Origin: Methylobacterium sp.
GTDB lineage: Bacteria; Pseudomonadota; Alphaproteobacteria; Rhizobiales; Beijerinckiaceae
DNA: 46,575 nt
Direction of reading: 5' to 3'
Assembly: GCF_019750675.1 (NCBI RefSeq)
Contig: NZ_JAIEOF010000347.1
Span: 1 to 46,575, forward strand
In this document: positions 7,863 to 18,800 of the stretch, piece after piece
How the letters are laid out: the number at the start of each line of letters is the position of its first letter
Position numbering within the stretch: position 1 is the first letter of the stretch
Notes under the pieces: model-generated
The model's input: the letters and a program-made list of their open reading frames with translations, nothing else
The model's database searches: none
What the model was told of the DNA's origin: nothing
Program-made: the position numbers and the translations under genes

Positions 7863-9097
7863 CCGATCCGCGCTTCGCCCTCGGCACGGTCTTGCTGGCC
7901 CTCGCCCTCGGGCTGCCGGCCCGGCCGGTGCTGGCGAGCCCCGCCCCGGCGTCGGCGAAAGCCGATCTCGTGCCGACGATCAGCGTCGTCGATGCCAAGC
8001 GGCGCGAGATCGTCGAGTCGGTGGTGGTCACCGGCACCCTGGTGCCGCGCGACGAGATCCTGGTGACGCCCGAGATCGAGGGCTACCGGGTCACCGAGGT
8101 GCTGGTGGAGGAAGGCGCCCGGGTGGCCCGCGGCCAGGTGCTCGCCCGCCTCTCGCGCGACCTGATCGACCGCCAGCTCGCCCAGCAGGCGGCCCTCGTC
8201 GAGAAGGCCGAGGCTGCCGTGCCGCAGGCCCAGAGCAGCATCGAGCAGGCGGAAGCCGCCGAAACCGAGGCGCGTCTCGCCTTCGAGCGGGCCCAGCAAC
8301 TCCTCAGGACCGGCAACGCCACCGCGGCCGTGATGGAGGGCCGCACCGCCGCCCTGCGCCAGGCCGAGGGCAAGCTCGCCTTCGCGCGCAACGGCCTGCG
8401 CATCGCGCGGGCCGACCTCGCCCAGGCGCGGGCCGTGCTCGACGAACTCAACCTGCGTCTGGCCCGCACCGAGATCCGCGCGCCGGAGGCCGGCATCGTC
8501 AGCCGCCGCACCGCCCGGGTGGGTCTGGCCGCCTCCGCCACGGCCGAGCCGCTGTTCCGCCTGATCGCCCGGGGGGAGATCGAACTGGAGGGCGAGGTCA
8601 TCGAGACCAGGCTGCCGCAGCTGCGCGAGAACGCCCCGGCCTGGATCGACCTCGGCGACGGGGTCCGCTTGCCCGGCAGCGTGCGCACCGTCTACCCGGA
8701 GGTCGACCGCGCGACCCGCCTCGGCAAGGTCCGCATCCGCCTGGAGCCGGACCCGCGCTTGCGCATCGGCACCTTCGCGCGGGGCGCCGTCGAACTCGCC
8801 CGCACCCGGGGCGTGACCGTTCCGCAGGCCTCCGTGCTCTACGGCGGGGCCAAGCGCAGCACCGTCCTGGTGGTCGCCGACGACGTGGTCGAGGCCCGCG
8901 AGGTCCGCACCGGCCTGTCCGACGACGACGACATCGAGATCCGCGCCGGGCTCGCCGACGGCGAGCGCGTGGTGGCCCGGGCCGGCAGCTTCCTGCGCGA
9001 CGGCGACCGGGTCCGCCCGGTGGCCCTGGCCGTACAGGCGCCGGCCGTGGCCGCCGCGCCCTCCCCGCGCGAGACCGCCGAGGCGGGCGCGCCCTGA
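7859..9097 (+). CDS. RND efflux periplasmic adaptor (membrane fusion protein)
   Basis: This 412-residue HlyD/AcrA-type adaptor has an N-terminal signal peptide (hydrophobic residues 7-25, cleavage near VLASPAPA). A lipoyl/barrel-sandwich half follows (VTPEIEGYRVTEVLVEEGARVARGQ), then a long alanine- and glutamine-rich coiled-coil hairpin at about residues 95-200. The second lipoyl half is LARTEIRAPEAGIVSRRTARVG, with beta-barrel and membrane-proximal domains after it. It bridges the inner-membrane pump encoded next and an outer-membrane channel. No TolC-type channel gene is in this operon, so a channel encoded elsewhere is presumably shared. The start overlaps the tetR stop (ATGA). Confidence 0.93.
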   Translation: MTDPRFALGTVLLALALGLPARPVLASPAPASAKADLVPTISVVDAKRREIVESVVVTGTLVPRDEILVTPEIEGYRVTEVLVEEGARVARGQVLARLSRDLIDRQLAQQAALVEKAEAAVPQAQSSIEQAEAAETEARLAFERAQQLLRTGNATAAVMEGRTAALRQAEGKLAFARNGLRIARADLAQARAVLDELNLRLARTEIRAPEAGIVSRRTARVGLAASATAEPLFRLIARGEIELEGEVIETRLPQLRENAPAWIDLGDGVRLPGSVRTVYPEVDRATRLGKVRIRLEPDPRLRIGTFARGAVELARTRGVTVPQASVLYGGAKRSTVLVVADDVVEAREVRTGLSDDDDIEIRAGLADGERVVARAGSFLRDGDRVRPVALAVQAPAVAAAPSPRETAEAGAP

Positions 9098-9191
9098 GCG
9101 GATGCCGCACGCCTTCCCCTTATGGGGAGGGAGAATGCGCGCCGATCGACCCGCCCATGAACCCTGAACGCAACCTCCTCCGAGCCCCCCC

Positions 9192-12100
9192 ATGCGCCTG
9201 AACATCTCCGCCTGGGCGATCCGCAATCCCATCGCGCCCCTCGTGCTGTTCCTGGTGCTGATCGTGCTCGGCCTCGTCAGCTTCCGCGGCCTCGCGGTCA
9301 CGCGGATGCCGAACGTCGACGTGCCCATCGTCTCGGTGACGATCACGCAGAGCGGTTCGGCCCCCGCCGAACTCCAGACCCAGGTCACGAAGTGGGTCGA
9401 GGACTCGATCGCCGGCGTGCGCGGGGTCAAGCACATCACCTCGGCGATCACGGAGGGCTCCTCCGTCACCACGGTCGAGTTCCGCCTGGAGGTGAACACC
9501 GACCGGGCCGTCAACGACGTGAAGGATGCGGTCTCGAAGATCCGCATCAACCTGCCGCGCACCATCGACGAGCCGGTGATCCAGCGCGTCGAGATCACCG
9601 GCCTGCCGATCCTGATCTACGGCGTGACCTCGCCCGGCATGACGCCCGCCGAACTGTCCTGGTTCGTGGAGGACAAGGTCGCCCGCGCGCTCCAGGGCGT
9701 GAAGGGCGTCGGCGGCGTCGAGCGCGTCGGCGGCGTCGCCCGCGAGATGCGCGTCACCCTGCTGCCCGATCGCCTGCTGGCGCTCGGCATCACGGCGGCC
9801 GACGTGAACCGGCAGCTGCGCCTCACCTCCGCCGACATGGCGGGCGGGCGCGGCGAGGTGGGCGGGCGCGAGCAGTCGATCCGGACGCTGGCCGCCTCGC
9901 GTTCCTTACGCGACCTCAAGGCCACCTCGATCATCCTGCCCGGCGGCCGCAAGGTGCGCCTCGACGAACTGGCCACCCTTGAGGACGCCATCGAGGAGCC
10001 CCGCACCTTCGCGCGCTTCAACGGCGAGCCGGTGGTGGCCTTCGCGGTCTCGCGCGGTTCGGGTGCCAGCGACGCCGAGGTGGCGGCAGGCGTCGAGAAG
10101 CGCATCGCGGCCTTCCAGGCCGACTATCCGGACATCCGGTTCGAGACCATCGATTCCTCGGTCTCGGCCACCATCGGCTCCTACGATTCGGCCATGCACA
10201 CCCTGATCGAGGGGGCGGCTCTGGCCGTGCTCGTGGTGTTCCTGTTCCTGCGGGACTGGCGCGCGACGCTGATCGCCGCCATCGCCCTGCCGCTCTCGGT
10301 CTTCCCCACCTTCTGGGCGATGGACGCGATGGGCTTCACCCTCAACGGGATCAGCCTGCTGGCCATCACGCTGGTCACCGGCATCCTCGTCGACGACGCC
10401 ATCGTGGAGATCGAGAACATCGTCCGGCACATGCGGCTCGGCAAATCGCCCTACCGCGCCGCCATCGAGGGGGCCGACGAGATCGGGCTCGCCGTCATCG
10501 CCATCACCGCGACCCTGATCGCGGTGTTCGCGCCGGTCTCGTTCATGGGCGGCATCGCGGGCCGCTACTTCATGCAGTTCGGCCTCACCATCGCGGTCTC
10601 GGTGTTCATGTCGCTCCTGGTCGCGCGCCTGATCACCCCGATGCTGGCCGCCTACTTCCTGCGCGACCACGGCCATGCCGAGGCGCGGGAGGGCCCGGTG
10701 ATGCGCGCCTACGGGCGCCTCGTCGGCTGGTCGGTGCGCCACCGTGTCGTCACGCTGATCGTCGGCCTCGCGCTGTTCGCCGGCTCGCTCGCCTCGACGG
10801 GGCTGCTGCCCTCGGGGTTCGTGCCCAAGCAGGACAATGCCCGCACGCTGTTCATGGTCGAGCTCGCCCCCGGCGCCCGCCTGCCCGACACCGTGGCGGT
10901 CTCCGACCGGGTGGTGGCGCGCATCCGCGCCCTCCCCGAGGTGGTCTCGGTCTTCGTCGACGGCGGCCGCCAGGCCGGCGGCAAGCGGGAGACCCGGCTC
11001 GCCACCCTCATCGTCAACCTGACGCCGAAGAACCAGCGCGCCCGCAAACAGGCCGCCATCGAGACCGAAATCGCTGGCCTGCTCGCCCAGGAGCCCGATA
11101 TCCGCTCCTGGACCCTGCGCGACGGCGGCCAGCGCGACCTCGCCCTCGTGGTCGGCGGCCCCGACGTCGACGTCGTCACGGAGGTCGCCGCAAGGCTCCA
11201 GCGCGACATGGCGGCGATTCCCCACCTCGTCTCGGTGATGTCGACGGCCCCCCTCAACCGCACCGAGGTCCGCATCCGCCCGAAGGCGGGGGCGGCCGCC
11301 GATCTCGGCGTCTCCACCGACGCCATCGCGGAGACCGTGCGGGTCGGCACCATCGGCGACATCGGCCTGAATCTGGCCAAGTTCAACGCGCCCGACCGCC
11401 AGATCCCGATCCGGGTGCAGCTGCCCGAGAGCGCCCGCGGCGCGGTCTCGCGCCTCGAGAACCTCAAGGTGCCGGCCAAGAACGGCGCCGCCGTGCCGCT
11501 CGCGGCGGTGGCCGACATCGAGCTCGACCAGGGCCCCGGCGCCATCGAGCGCTACGACCGGGTGGTGCGCGTGGCCGTGGAGGCCAACATGGAGGGCTCC
11601 GACGCGCTCGGCTCGCTCATCGCCCAGGCGCTGGAGACCCCGACCGCGAAGAACCTGCCGCCGGGCGTCACCATCCGGCAGACGGGCGACGCCGAGATCA
11701 TGGCCGAGGTGTTCTCGGGCTTTCTCATGGCGATGGGGGCCGGGATCATGATGGTCTACGCCGTGCTGGTGCTCCTGTTCGGCTCGTTCCTGCAGCCGCT
11801 CACCATCCTGTTCTCGCTGCCGCTCTCCATCGGCGGCGCGATCCTGGGCCTCCTGATCCTCAACATGCCGATCTCGATGCCGGTGGTGATCGGCATCCTG
11901 ATGCTGATGGGGCTGGTGACGAAGAACGCCATCATGCTCGTCGACTTCGCCGTCGAGGAGATGGCCCGCGGCGTCGACCGGGTCACCGCCATCGTGGATG
12001 CGGGTCGCAAGCGGGCGCGGCCCATCGTGATGACCACCATCGCCATGGCGGCCGGCATGGTGCCCTCGGCCATGGCCCTCGGCGTCGGCGGCGAGTTCCG

Positions 12101-12284
12101 CGCACCCATGGCGGTGGCGGTGATCGCGGGCCTGATCGTCTCGACCCTGCTCTCGCTGGTCTTCGTGCCGGCGGTGTTCCTGCTGATGGACAGCCTCGGC
12201 GCGCTCCTCGGCCGGGTCTTCGGACGCTTCGTCGGCGCCACCGACGAGGCGCCACTGCCCCACGGCGCCCTGCCGCATCCCTGA
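9192..12284 (+). CDS. RND efflux pump permease, HAE1/AcrB-like
   Basis: This 1030-residue inner-membrane transporter has the family's normal length and two-fold layout of 12 membrane helices with two large periplasmic loops. TM1 follows the start (WAIRNPIAPLVLFLVLIVLG). The proton-relay aspartates of TM4 are seen in GILVDDAIVEIENIV, and the TM10 lysine in MGLVTKNAIMLVDFA. The GGIAGRYFMQFG and RARPIVMTTIAMAAGMVP motifs are also typical. It exports drugs, solvents or other amphiphiles using the proton gradient, together with the adaptor upstream. The gap of 94 bases after the adaptor contains a short weak hairpin. No strong ribosome site precedes the ATG. Confidence 0.95.
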   Translation: MRLNISAWAIRNPIAPLVLFLVLIVLGLVSFRGLAVTRMPNVDVPIVSVTITQSGSAPAELQTQVTKWVEDSIAGVRGVKHITSAITEGSSVTTVEFRLEVNTDRAVNDVKDAVSKIRINLPRTIDEPVIQRVEITGLPILIYGVTSPGMTPAELSWFVEDKVARALQGVKGVGGVERVGGVAREMRVTLLPDRLLALGITAADVNRQLRLTSADMAGGRGEVGGREQSIRTLAASRSLRDLKATSIILPGGRKVRLDELATLEDAIEEPRTFARFNGEPVVAFAVSRGSGASDAEVAAGVEKRIAAFQADYPDIRFETIDSSVSATIGSYDSAMHTLIEGAALAVLVVFLFLRDWRATLIAAIALPLSVFPTFWAMDAMGFTLNGISLLAITLVTGILVDDAIVEIENIVRHMRLGKSPYRAAIEGADEIGLAVIAITATLIAVFAPVSFMGGIAGRYFMQFGLTIAVSVFMSLLVARLITPMLAAYFLRDHGHAEAREGPVMRAYGRLVGWSVRHRVVTLIVGLALFAGSLASTGLLPSGFVPKQDNARTLFMVELAPGARLPDTVAVSDRVVARIRALPEVVSVFVDGGRQAGGKRETRLATLIVNLTPKNQRARKQAAIETEIAGLLAQEPDIRSWTLRDGGQRDLALVVGGPDVDVVTEVAARLQRDMAAIPHLVSVMSTAPLNRTEVRIRPKAGAAADLGVSTDAIAETVRVGTIGDIGLNLAKFNAPDRQIPIRVQLPESARGAVSRLENLKVPAKNGAAVPLAAVADIELDQGPGAIERYDRVVRVAVEANMEGSDALGSLIAQALETPTAKNLPPGVTIRQTGDAEIMAEVFSGFLMAMGAGIMMVYAVLVLLFGSFLQPLTILFSLPLSIGGAILGLLILNMPISMPVVIGILMLMGLVTKNAIMLVDFAVEEMARGVDRVTAIVDAGRKRARPIVMTTIAMAAGMVPSAMALGVGGEFRAPMAVAVIAGLIVSTLLSLVFVPAVFLLMDSLGALLGRVFGRFVGATDEAPLPHGALPHP

Positions 12285-12397
12285 CAGGTGCCCGGGGATG
12301 GGGCGGTCATCCGGCCCGACCGGGTTTCGCGCATCCCCGAACGGGGGCAAACACGCAGGGTCCGGACCCGGTCGCGGGTGCCCAGGAGACCCGAACC

Positions 12398-13627
12398 GTG
12401 CCAGACCCGTCCCCGGCCCGCCCGCCGCCGAGTGCCCCGACCCTGGCGGGCAACGCGGCGCTCGGCGTCACCCAGATCCTCCTGTGGGGCGGCTCGTTCT
12501 TCCTGATGGCCGTGCTCGCCGAGCCGATCGTGCGCTCGACCGGCTGGCCGCAGGGCGTGGTGGTGGGGGCCCTGTCCCTGGCGATCCTGGTCTCGGGCCT
12601 GCTCTCGCCCTGGGTCGGGCGGATGATCCGGCGCCATGGCGGACGCCCGGTGCTGATGGCGGGCGCCCTGGTCATCGCCCTCGGGCAGGTTCTGATGGCG
12701 CTGGCGCCGAATTTGCCGGTCTTCCTGGGGGCCTGGGTGGTCACCGGCATCGGCATGGCCGGCGCCCTCTACGACCCGCTCTTCGCCGCCATCGGGCAGG
12801 CCTACGGGAGTTCGGCGCGCGGGGCGATGACCCAGATCGCGATCGCCTCGGGCTTCGCCATCACCCTGTGCTGGCCGGCCTCGAGCTTCCTCGTCGAGAC
12901 GGTCGGCTGGCGGGGCACCTGCCTCGTCTACGCAGGCCTCGCGGCCTTCGTGGTGGTTCCGCTCTTCGCCTGGGCGCTTCCGGCTCAGACCGGCACCGCG
13001 GGGCCCGTGGCGAAGGTCGTGGCGCCCGAGACCGGCGCGGCGCCCCTGGTGAGCCCGGCGGGCCGGGGGCCGCTGCCGGGCGAGCGCATCCTCGCCGTCA
13101 CCTTCACCAGCGCGGCGGTGATCATGACCGCAATCTCGGTGCAACTGCTCCTCATCCTGCAGGCCAAGGGAGTGGCGGCCGGGACGGCGGTCGCCCTGAG
13201 CACCCTGATCGGCCCCTCGCAGGTCGGTGCCCGCATCCTCGAACTCCTGTTCGGGCGGCGGGCGCATCCGGTCTGGGCCCTGCTGGTGTCGAGCGGGAGC
13301 GTCGGCCTCGGCATCCTCATCCTGGCCTTCGCCCCAAGCTTCGCCTGGGCCGGCATCGTCCTGTACGGCGCGGGCAACGGCATGCGCACCGTGGTGCGCG
13401 GCACCCTGCCGCTCGCCCTCTTCGGCCAGGGGGACTACGCCGCCGTGATGGGGCGCCTCGCCCGGATGCCGCTCCTGGGCCAGGCCGCGACGCCCCTCGC
13501 CTGCGGCTATCTCGGCGCATGGCTCGGGCTCGACGTGCTGCTGGACCTGATGCTCGCCGTGGCGGCCCTCAACGTGGCCCTGTCCCTCGTGGTCGCCCGC
13601 CGGGCGATCCGGACCTCCGGGGCCTGA
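12398..13627 (+). CDS. MFS transporter
   Basis: This 409-residue major facilitator has about 12 hydrophobic helices. The loop 2-3 motif reads GRMIRRHGGRPVLMAG, and a proline- and alanine-rich linker separates the two halves (about residues 195-230). It starts at a GTG preceded by AGGAGA nine bases upstream. It follows the RND pump after 113 bases and converges on the SDR gene downstream. Substrate not inferable; placement beside an efflux operon suggests export but does not prove it. Confidence 0.88.
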   Translation: MPDPSPARPPPSAPTLAGNAALGVTQILLWGGSFFLMAVLAEPIVRSTGWPQGVVVGALSLAILVSGLLSPWVGRMIRRHGGRPVLMAGALVIALGQVLMALAPNLPVFLGAWVVTGIGMAGALYDPLFAAIGQAYGSSARGAMTQIAIASGFAITLCWPASSFLVETVGWRGTCLVYAGLAAFVVVPLFAWALPAQTGTAGPVAKVVAPETGAAPLVSPAGRGPLPGERILAVTFTSAAVIMTAISVQLLLILQAKGVAAGTAVALSTLIGPSQVGARILELLFGRRAHPVWALLVSSGSVGLGILILAFAPSFAWAGIVLYGAGNGMRTVVRGTLPLALFGQGDYAAVMGRLARMPLLGQAATPLACGYLGAWLGLDVLLDLMLAVAALNVALSLVVARRAIRTSGA

Positions 13628-13653
13628 GACCGGGGGGAGGTCCGGGACCGCCG

Positions 13654-14469
13654 TCAGCCGGCGAGCCCCATCTGCTTGCGCAGGCTCCGGTCGAACAGGC
13701 CCGCCGGCGCGAACCGGCGCAGCAGGCTCACCTGCCGGGCGACCTTGCCGGCGGTGTAGCGCCGGCGCGGTGCCGTCGCGGTGGCCGCCGCCACCACGAT
13801 CCGGGCCACCACCTCCGGCGCGTCGGCCGTCGCCATGACCGTGCGCAGCGTCCGCTCCGCGTCGGCGCGCGCCTGGGCGTAGAGGTCGAGTTGCGCGTCC
13901 GGCGCCATCTGGTTCCGGTCGAAGGCCGTGCGGGTATAGGCCGGCTCGACGAGGACGATGCGGATGCCCTGGCCACGCACCTCGTGGTCGAGGGATTCCG
14001 AGTAGCCCTCGAGGGCGTGCTTGCTCGCCGCGTAGAGCGCCATGTAGGGCGCCGGCATCAGCCCGAGGACGGAACTGATGTTGACGATGCGCCCGCCCCC
14101 CGCCGCCCGCATCGCCGGCAGCACGGCCCGGGTCGTCCGGATGACGCCGAACAGGTTGACGTCGAACAGGTCCTTCGCCTGCGCCACCGAGGATTCCTCG
14201 GCGCCCCCGCTGAGGCCGAAGCCCGCGTTGTTGACGAGGAGGTCGATCCGCCCGGTCTCGCCGCGCACGCGCTCCACCAGGGCCGCGACCGAGGCCTCGT
14301 CGGTGAGGTCGCAGGTCAGCATCGGGATCGCCACGCCCGGCAGGGACGCCGCCGTCCGGCTCGTGCCGAACACGCGGTAGCCCGCGGCGCTCAGCGCTTT
14401 GGCCGTCGCCAGGCCGATGCCCGAGGAGGCTCCGGTGACGATGGCGGTCTTCGGTTGGGATGTCGACAC
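13654..14469 (-). CDS. SDR family oxidoreductase
   Basis: This 271-residue short-chain dehydrogenase has cofactor loop TGASSGIG, NNAGFG, catalytic serine in NISSVLG and YAASK as the YxxxK motif. The arginine in GTSRTAA after beta strand 2 suggests NADP preference. The C-terminal region (RRYTAGKVARQVSLLRRFAP) resembles classical SDRs acting on lipophilic or steroid-like carbonyls. It starts at a GTG with AGGAG eight bases upstream. An AT-rich promoter candidate lies in the upstream gap, shared with the divergent zinc-ribbon gene. Confidence 0.9.
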   Translation of the reverse strand: MSTSQPKTAIVTGASSGIGLATAKALSAAGYRVFGTSRTAASLPGVAIPMLTCDLTDEASVAALVERVRGETGRIDLLVNNAGFGLSGGAEESSVAQAKDLFDVNLFGVIRTTRAVLPAMRAAGGGRIVNISSVLGLMPAPYMALYAASKHALEGYSESLDHEVRGQGIRIVLVEPAYTRTAFDRNQMAPDAQLDLYAQARADAERTLRTVMATADAPEVVARIVVAAATATAPRRRYTAGKVARQVSLLRRFAPAGLFDRSLRKQMGLAG

Positions 14470-14516
14470 GGGAAGGCTCCTGGATCGGCGGCCACGCCGG
14501 CCACCGGCTTCCTGAT

Positions 14517-14544
14517 AAATTACGAATATAATCTATAAGCGCAA
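14517..14544 (-). promoter_or_regulatory. AT-rich promoter candidate for the SDR gene
   Basis: On the minus strand TTGCGC (14539-14544) and TAATTT (14517-14522) are spaced by 16 bases. The stretch, including ATAAATTACGAATATAATC, is strikingly AT-rich in a GC-rich region. The remaining 160 bases up to the divergent gene at 14709 show no further clear element. Confidence 0.4.
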
Positions 14545-14708
14545 GTGGACATGCGTGCCGGGCCGCACCCGCCGGGATGCGCGGCTTCGGAGCGGCCACG
14601 TCGGGGCTACGCGAAGGCACGATTCTGTCGCACAGATCGCGGCGAAGGGTTGGACGGGGACGGATTCCGCGCGCCGCGGCATCGCCCCGACCCCGACGAG
14701 GCCGCACG

Positions 14709-15764
14709 ATGAGATCTGGCTCCCGATTGTCGGAACGGTGGTTCAACCTCGTTCTCTGGCTCGTGGCGATCGCCTTCGCGGTCTTCCTCATCGGGCTCGG
14801 CTCGCTCCTGGTCGGGGACCTGCCCCGGGTGGAGCAGCGCTACACCACAGAGCAGTTCCTGGAGCAGGACCGGGCGCAAGCCACGGCCGCCGCCCTCACG
14901 CGGATTCGCCGCGAGCGCGCCGACCTGCGGCGCCTCTCCGAGCAGGGGGAACTGGCCCTGGAGGCCGCCCGCGCGGCCTCCGAGAGCGCCCGCCAGACCT
15001 TCACCAACTGGCTCAAGACCCGGGATGCGACCCAGCGCGTCGACCAGGATCCCGGCTTGATCGAGCGCACGAAGCGCCTCGACGCCCTCAAGGCGGCCGA
15101 GCGCGCCATCGAGGAGCGGCTGGAAGCCCTGGCCAAGACCGGGCTCGACCTCTCCGAGCGGGAGACCGAGCAGGAGCGCATCGAGGCCGACCTGCGCGGG
15201 GCCGCCGAGGCCAAGCGCGACGCGGCCATGCGCGGGCAGGAGATGCGGGTGTTCGGCTACCGCCTCGCCCTGACCCTGCCGATGCTGGCCCTCGCCGGAT
15301 GGCTGCTGCGGACGCGGCGGCGCAGCCGCAACTGGCCCTTCGTCTGGGGTTTCGCCATCGCGGCGGCCTTCGCATTCTTCGTCGAACTCGTGCCCTACAT
15401 GCCGAGCTACGGCGGCTACGTGCAGTACGGCGTCGGGATCATCGTCACGGTGCTGGGAGGGCGCGCGGTAATCAACGCGCTGCACGCCTACAACGAGCGC
15501 CAGAAGGCGGACGAGGCCCGCCCGGATGCGGAGCGCCGGACCGAGATCGCCACCGACCAGGCCCTGCTGCGCCTCGCCAAGAAGGCCTGCCCCGGCTGCG
15601 AGCGCCCCATCGATCTGGCCAATCCGGAGACGAACTTCTGCCCGCATTGCGGCATCGGCCTGTTCGCGCGCTGCCCCGCCTGCACTCACCGCAAGAGCAC
15701 CTTCGAGCGCTACTGCACCGCCTGCGGGACGCCCGGGTCGCCGGGGGCCGCCGCGGCGGTTTGA
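14709..15764 (+). CDS. Membrane protein with coiled coil and C-terminal double zinc ribbon
   Basis: The 351-residue protein begins with one membrane helix (about residues 12-36). A long charged coiled coil follows (about 40-178, rich in ERADLRR, EQERIEAD). About three further helices lie between residues 180 and 265. The C-terminal tail has paired zinc-binding motifs: Cys294-x2-Cys297 (CPGCERP), CPHCG, CPACT and CTACG, probably two ribbons. I recognise no named family beyond zinc-ribbon membrane protein. The arrangement suggests a membrane scaffold or sensor with a cytoplasmic metal-binding end. It is divergent from the SDR and co-directional with putA 67 bases downstream. Confidence 0.75.
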   Translation: MRSGSRLSERWFNLVLWLVAIAFAVFLIGLGSLLVGDLPRVEQRYTTEQFLEQDRAQATAAALTRIRRERADLRRLSEQGELALEAARAASESARQTFTNWLKTRDATQRVDQDPGLIERTKRLDALKAAERAIEERLEALAKTGLDLSERETEQERIEADLRGAAEAKRDAAMRGQEMRVFGYRLALTLPMLALAGWLLRTRRRSRNWPFVWGFAIAAAFAFFVELVPYMPSYGGYVQYGVGIIVTVLGGRAVINALHAYNERQKADEARPDAERRTEIATDQALLRLAKKACPGCERPIDLANPETNFCPHCGIGLFARCPACTHRKSTFERYCTACGTPGSPGAAAAV

Positions 15765-15831
15765 CTCATCGGCGGGATACCAACGCGGCGCCGTCGGGCC
15801 TACACTCGGGCCGGATGCAGTGAGCCCCGTC

Positions 15832-18800
15832 ATGAGCCCCGCCATGCCGACAGCGCCGAGCCCCCCGCCCTCGCCCCGGGGCGACGCCGACGCGGGGTGG
15901 GTCTTCCAGGACGACCCGCCGGCGCTCTCGGCCCTGCGGGCCGCCATCGTGGCGGCTTACCGGCGCCCCGAGGCCGAATGCCTGGCGCCGCTCCTCGAAC
16001 GGGCCGCGCTGCCCCCCGAGGCGGCGGCGCGGGTCGCCGCGACGGCCCGCCACCTCGTCGAGACCCTGCGGGGCAGCGCGCGGCGCGGGGGCGTCGAGGG
16101 GCTGATCCGCGAATACGACCTCTCGAGCCAGGAGGGCGTCGCCCTGATGTGCCTCGCCGAGGCGCTGCTGCGCATCCCCGACGCGGCGACCCGCGACGCG
16201 CTGATCCGCGACAAGATCGGGACCGGGAACTGGCAGGCGCATCTCGGCCACAGCCCCTCGCCCTTCGTCAACGCGGCGACCTGGGGGCTGCTCGTGACGG
16301 GTCGGCTCACCGCGACCACCAGCGAGGCCGGGCTCGGCGCCGCGCTGACGCGCCTGATCGGGCGGGGCGGCGAGCCGCTGATCCGCCGGGGCGTGGATCT
16401 CGGCATGCGCCTGATGGGCGAGCAGTTCGTCACCGGCCAGACCATCGCGGAGGCCTTGGGCCGGGCGCGCCGGATGGAGGCCAGGGGCTTCACCTACTCC
16501 TACGACATGCTCGGCGAGGCGGCGGCCACCGCCGCGGACGCGGCGCGCTACGAGGACGCCTACCGGGAGGCGATCCACGCCATCGGGGAGGCCGCGAAGG
16601 GGCGCGGCATCCAGGCGGGGCCGGGCATCTCCATCAAGCTCTCGGCCCTGCACCCGCGCTACGTCCGGACCAAGCGCGGGCGGGTGCTGGCCGAACTCCT
16701 GCCCCGGGTGAAGGCGCTGGCGCGCCTCGCCAGGCACTACGACATCGGCCTCAACATCGATGCCGAGGAGGCCGACCGCCTCGACCTCTCCCTCGACATC
16801 CTGGAAGCCCTGGCCCTCGACCGCGATCTCTCCGGCTGGGACGGTCTCGGCTTCGTGGTCCAGGCCTACGGCCGGCGCTGCCCCTTCGTGATCGACTGGC
16901 TGGTCGACCTCGCCCGGCGCGCGGGGCGGCGCCTCATGGTCCGCCTCGTCAAGGGCGCCTACTGGGACACCGAGATCAAGCGCGCCCAGGTGGAGGGTCT
17001 GGCGGACTACCCCGTCTTCACCCGCAAGGCGCACACGGACGTCTCCTACCTCGCCTGCGCCCGCCAGCTGCTGGCGGCCCGCGACGCGGTGTTCCCGCAA
17101 TTCGCCACCCACAACGCCCAGACCCTGGCCGCCATCCTGGAAATGGCGGGACCGGATTTCCGCCCCGGCGACTACGAGTTCCAGTGCCTGCACGGGATGG
17201 GCGAGCCGCTCTACGAGGCGGTGGTGGGCGCCGACCGCTTGGATCGGCCCTGTCGCATCTACGCGCCGGTCGGCACCCACGAGACCCTGCTCGCCTACCT
17301 CGTGCGCCGGCTCCTCGAGAACGGCGCCAACGCCTCCTTCGTCCACCGCATCGCGGACGCGACCGTGCCGGTGGAGGCCCTGATCGCCGACCCCGTGGCC
17401 GTGGTCCGCGCCATGGCGACGCCGGGTGCGCCGCATCCGGGCATCGTCCGCCCGCCGGACCTGTTCGGACCCGTGCGCCGCAACGCCGCCGGGCTGGATC
17501 TCTCCGACGAGGCCGCCCTCGCGGCCTTGAGGGAATGCCTCGCGGCGAGCGCGGGCCTGACTTGGACGGCGACCCCGTCCGGCCACCCGCCGGAGGCGGC
17601 CGCCGAGCCCGTCCGCAACCCGGCTGACCGGAACGATGTGGTCGGCCATGTCCGCGCCGCCGAGGCCGCCGACATCGCCGCCGCCCTCAACGCCGTCTGC
17701 GACGGCGCCGGGGCCTGGGCCGCCACGCCGGCTTCCGTCCGCGCGCAGGCGCTGCGGGGCGCGGCGGACGCCTTCGAGGCGCGGATGCCGGTCCTGGTCG
17801 GGCTCATCGTGCGCGAGGCCGGCAGGACTTCGGCCGCGGCCGTGGCGGAGGTGCGGGAGGCGGTCGATTTCCTGCGCTACTACGCGGCCGAGGGCGAGCG
17901 CCTGGCGGGGGCGGGCAGGCCGCGCCCCCTCGGGCCGGTCGTCTGCATCTCGCCCTGGAACTTCCCGCTCGCGATCTTCACGGGGCAGGTCGCCGCCGCC
18001 CTCGCGGCCGGCAACACGGTTCTCGCCAAGCCCGCCGAGGAGACGCCGCTGGTCGCCGCCGAGGCGGTCCGCCTCCTGCACGCGGCCGGCATCCCCATCG
18101 AGGCCCTGCGCCTCCTGCCCGGGGCGGGCGCGGTCGGCGCTGCCCTGGTGGCCGATGCGCGGGTGCAGGGCGTGCTGTTCACCGGGTCCACGATGGTAGC
18201 GGGCGAAATCCACCGCACCCTGTCCGAGCGCCTGACGGCGGACGGGGGCCCGGTGCCGCTGGTGGCCGAAACCGGGGGGCAGAACGCCCTGGTGGCGGGT
18301 TCGTCCGCCCTGCCCGAGCAGGTGGTGGCCGACGTCGTCGCCTCCGCCTTCGATTCGGCCGGGCAGCGCTGCTCGGCCCTGCGCATCCTCTGCCTGCAGG
18401 AGGAGGGGGCCGACCGCATCCTCGCCCTCCTGGAGGGGGCGCTGCGGGAACTCGAGATCGGCGACCCCCGGCGCCTCTCGGTGGATGTCGGCCCGGTCAT
18501 CGGCGCCGAGGCGCAGCGCGGCATCCGCGCGCATGTCGAGGCCATGCGGGTGCGCGGCCACCGGATCGTCGAGGCACCGCTGCCGCCCGAGGCGGACCGG
18601 GGCAGCTTCGTGGCCCCGACGCTGATCGCCATCGCGGACGTCGCCGACGTGGAGCGGGAGGTGTTCGGCCCGGTCCTGCACGTGCTGCGCTACCCGCGCG
18701 CGGATCTCGATCGCCTGATCGCGCACATCAACGCCACCCGGTACGGGCTCACCTTCGGCCTGCACACCCGGATCACCGAGACGATGACGCGGGTGCTCGA

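Noticed and set aside
9113-9131. CTTCCCC-TTAT-GGGGAGG hairpin between adaptor and pump genes
   Set aside because: Weak, imperfect stem and no U-run. Pump and adaptor must be co-expressed, so a terminator is unlikely.
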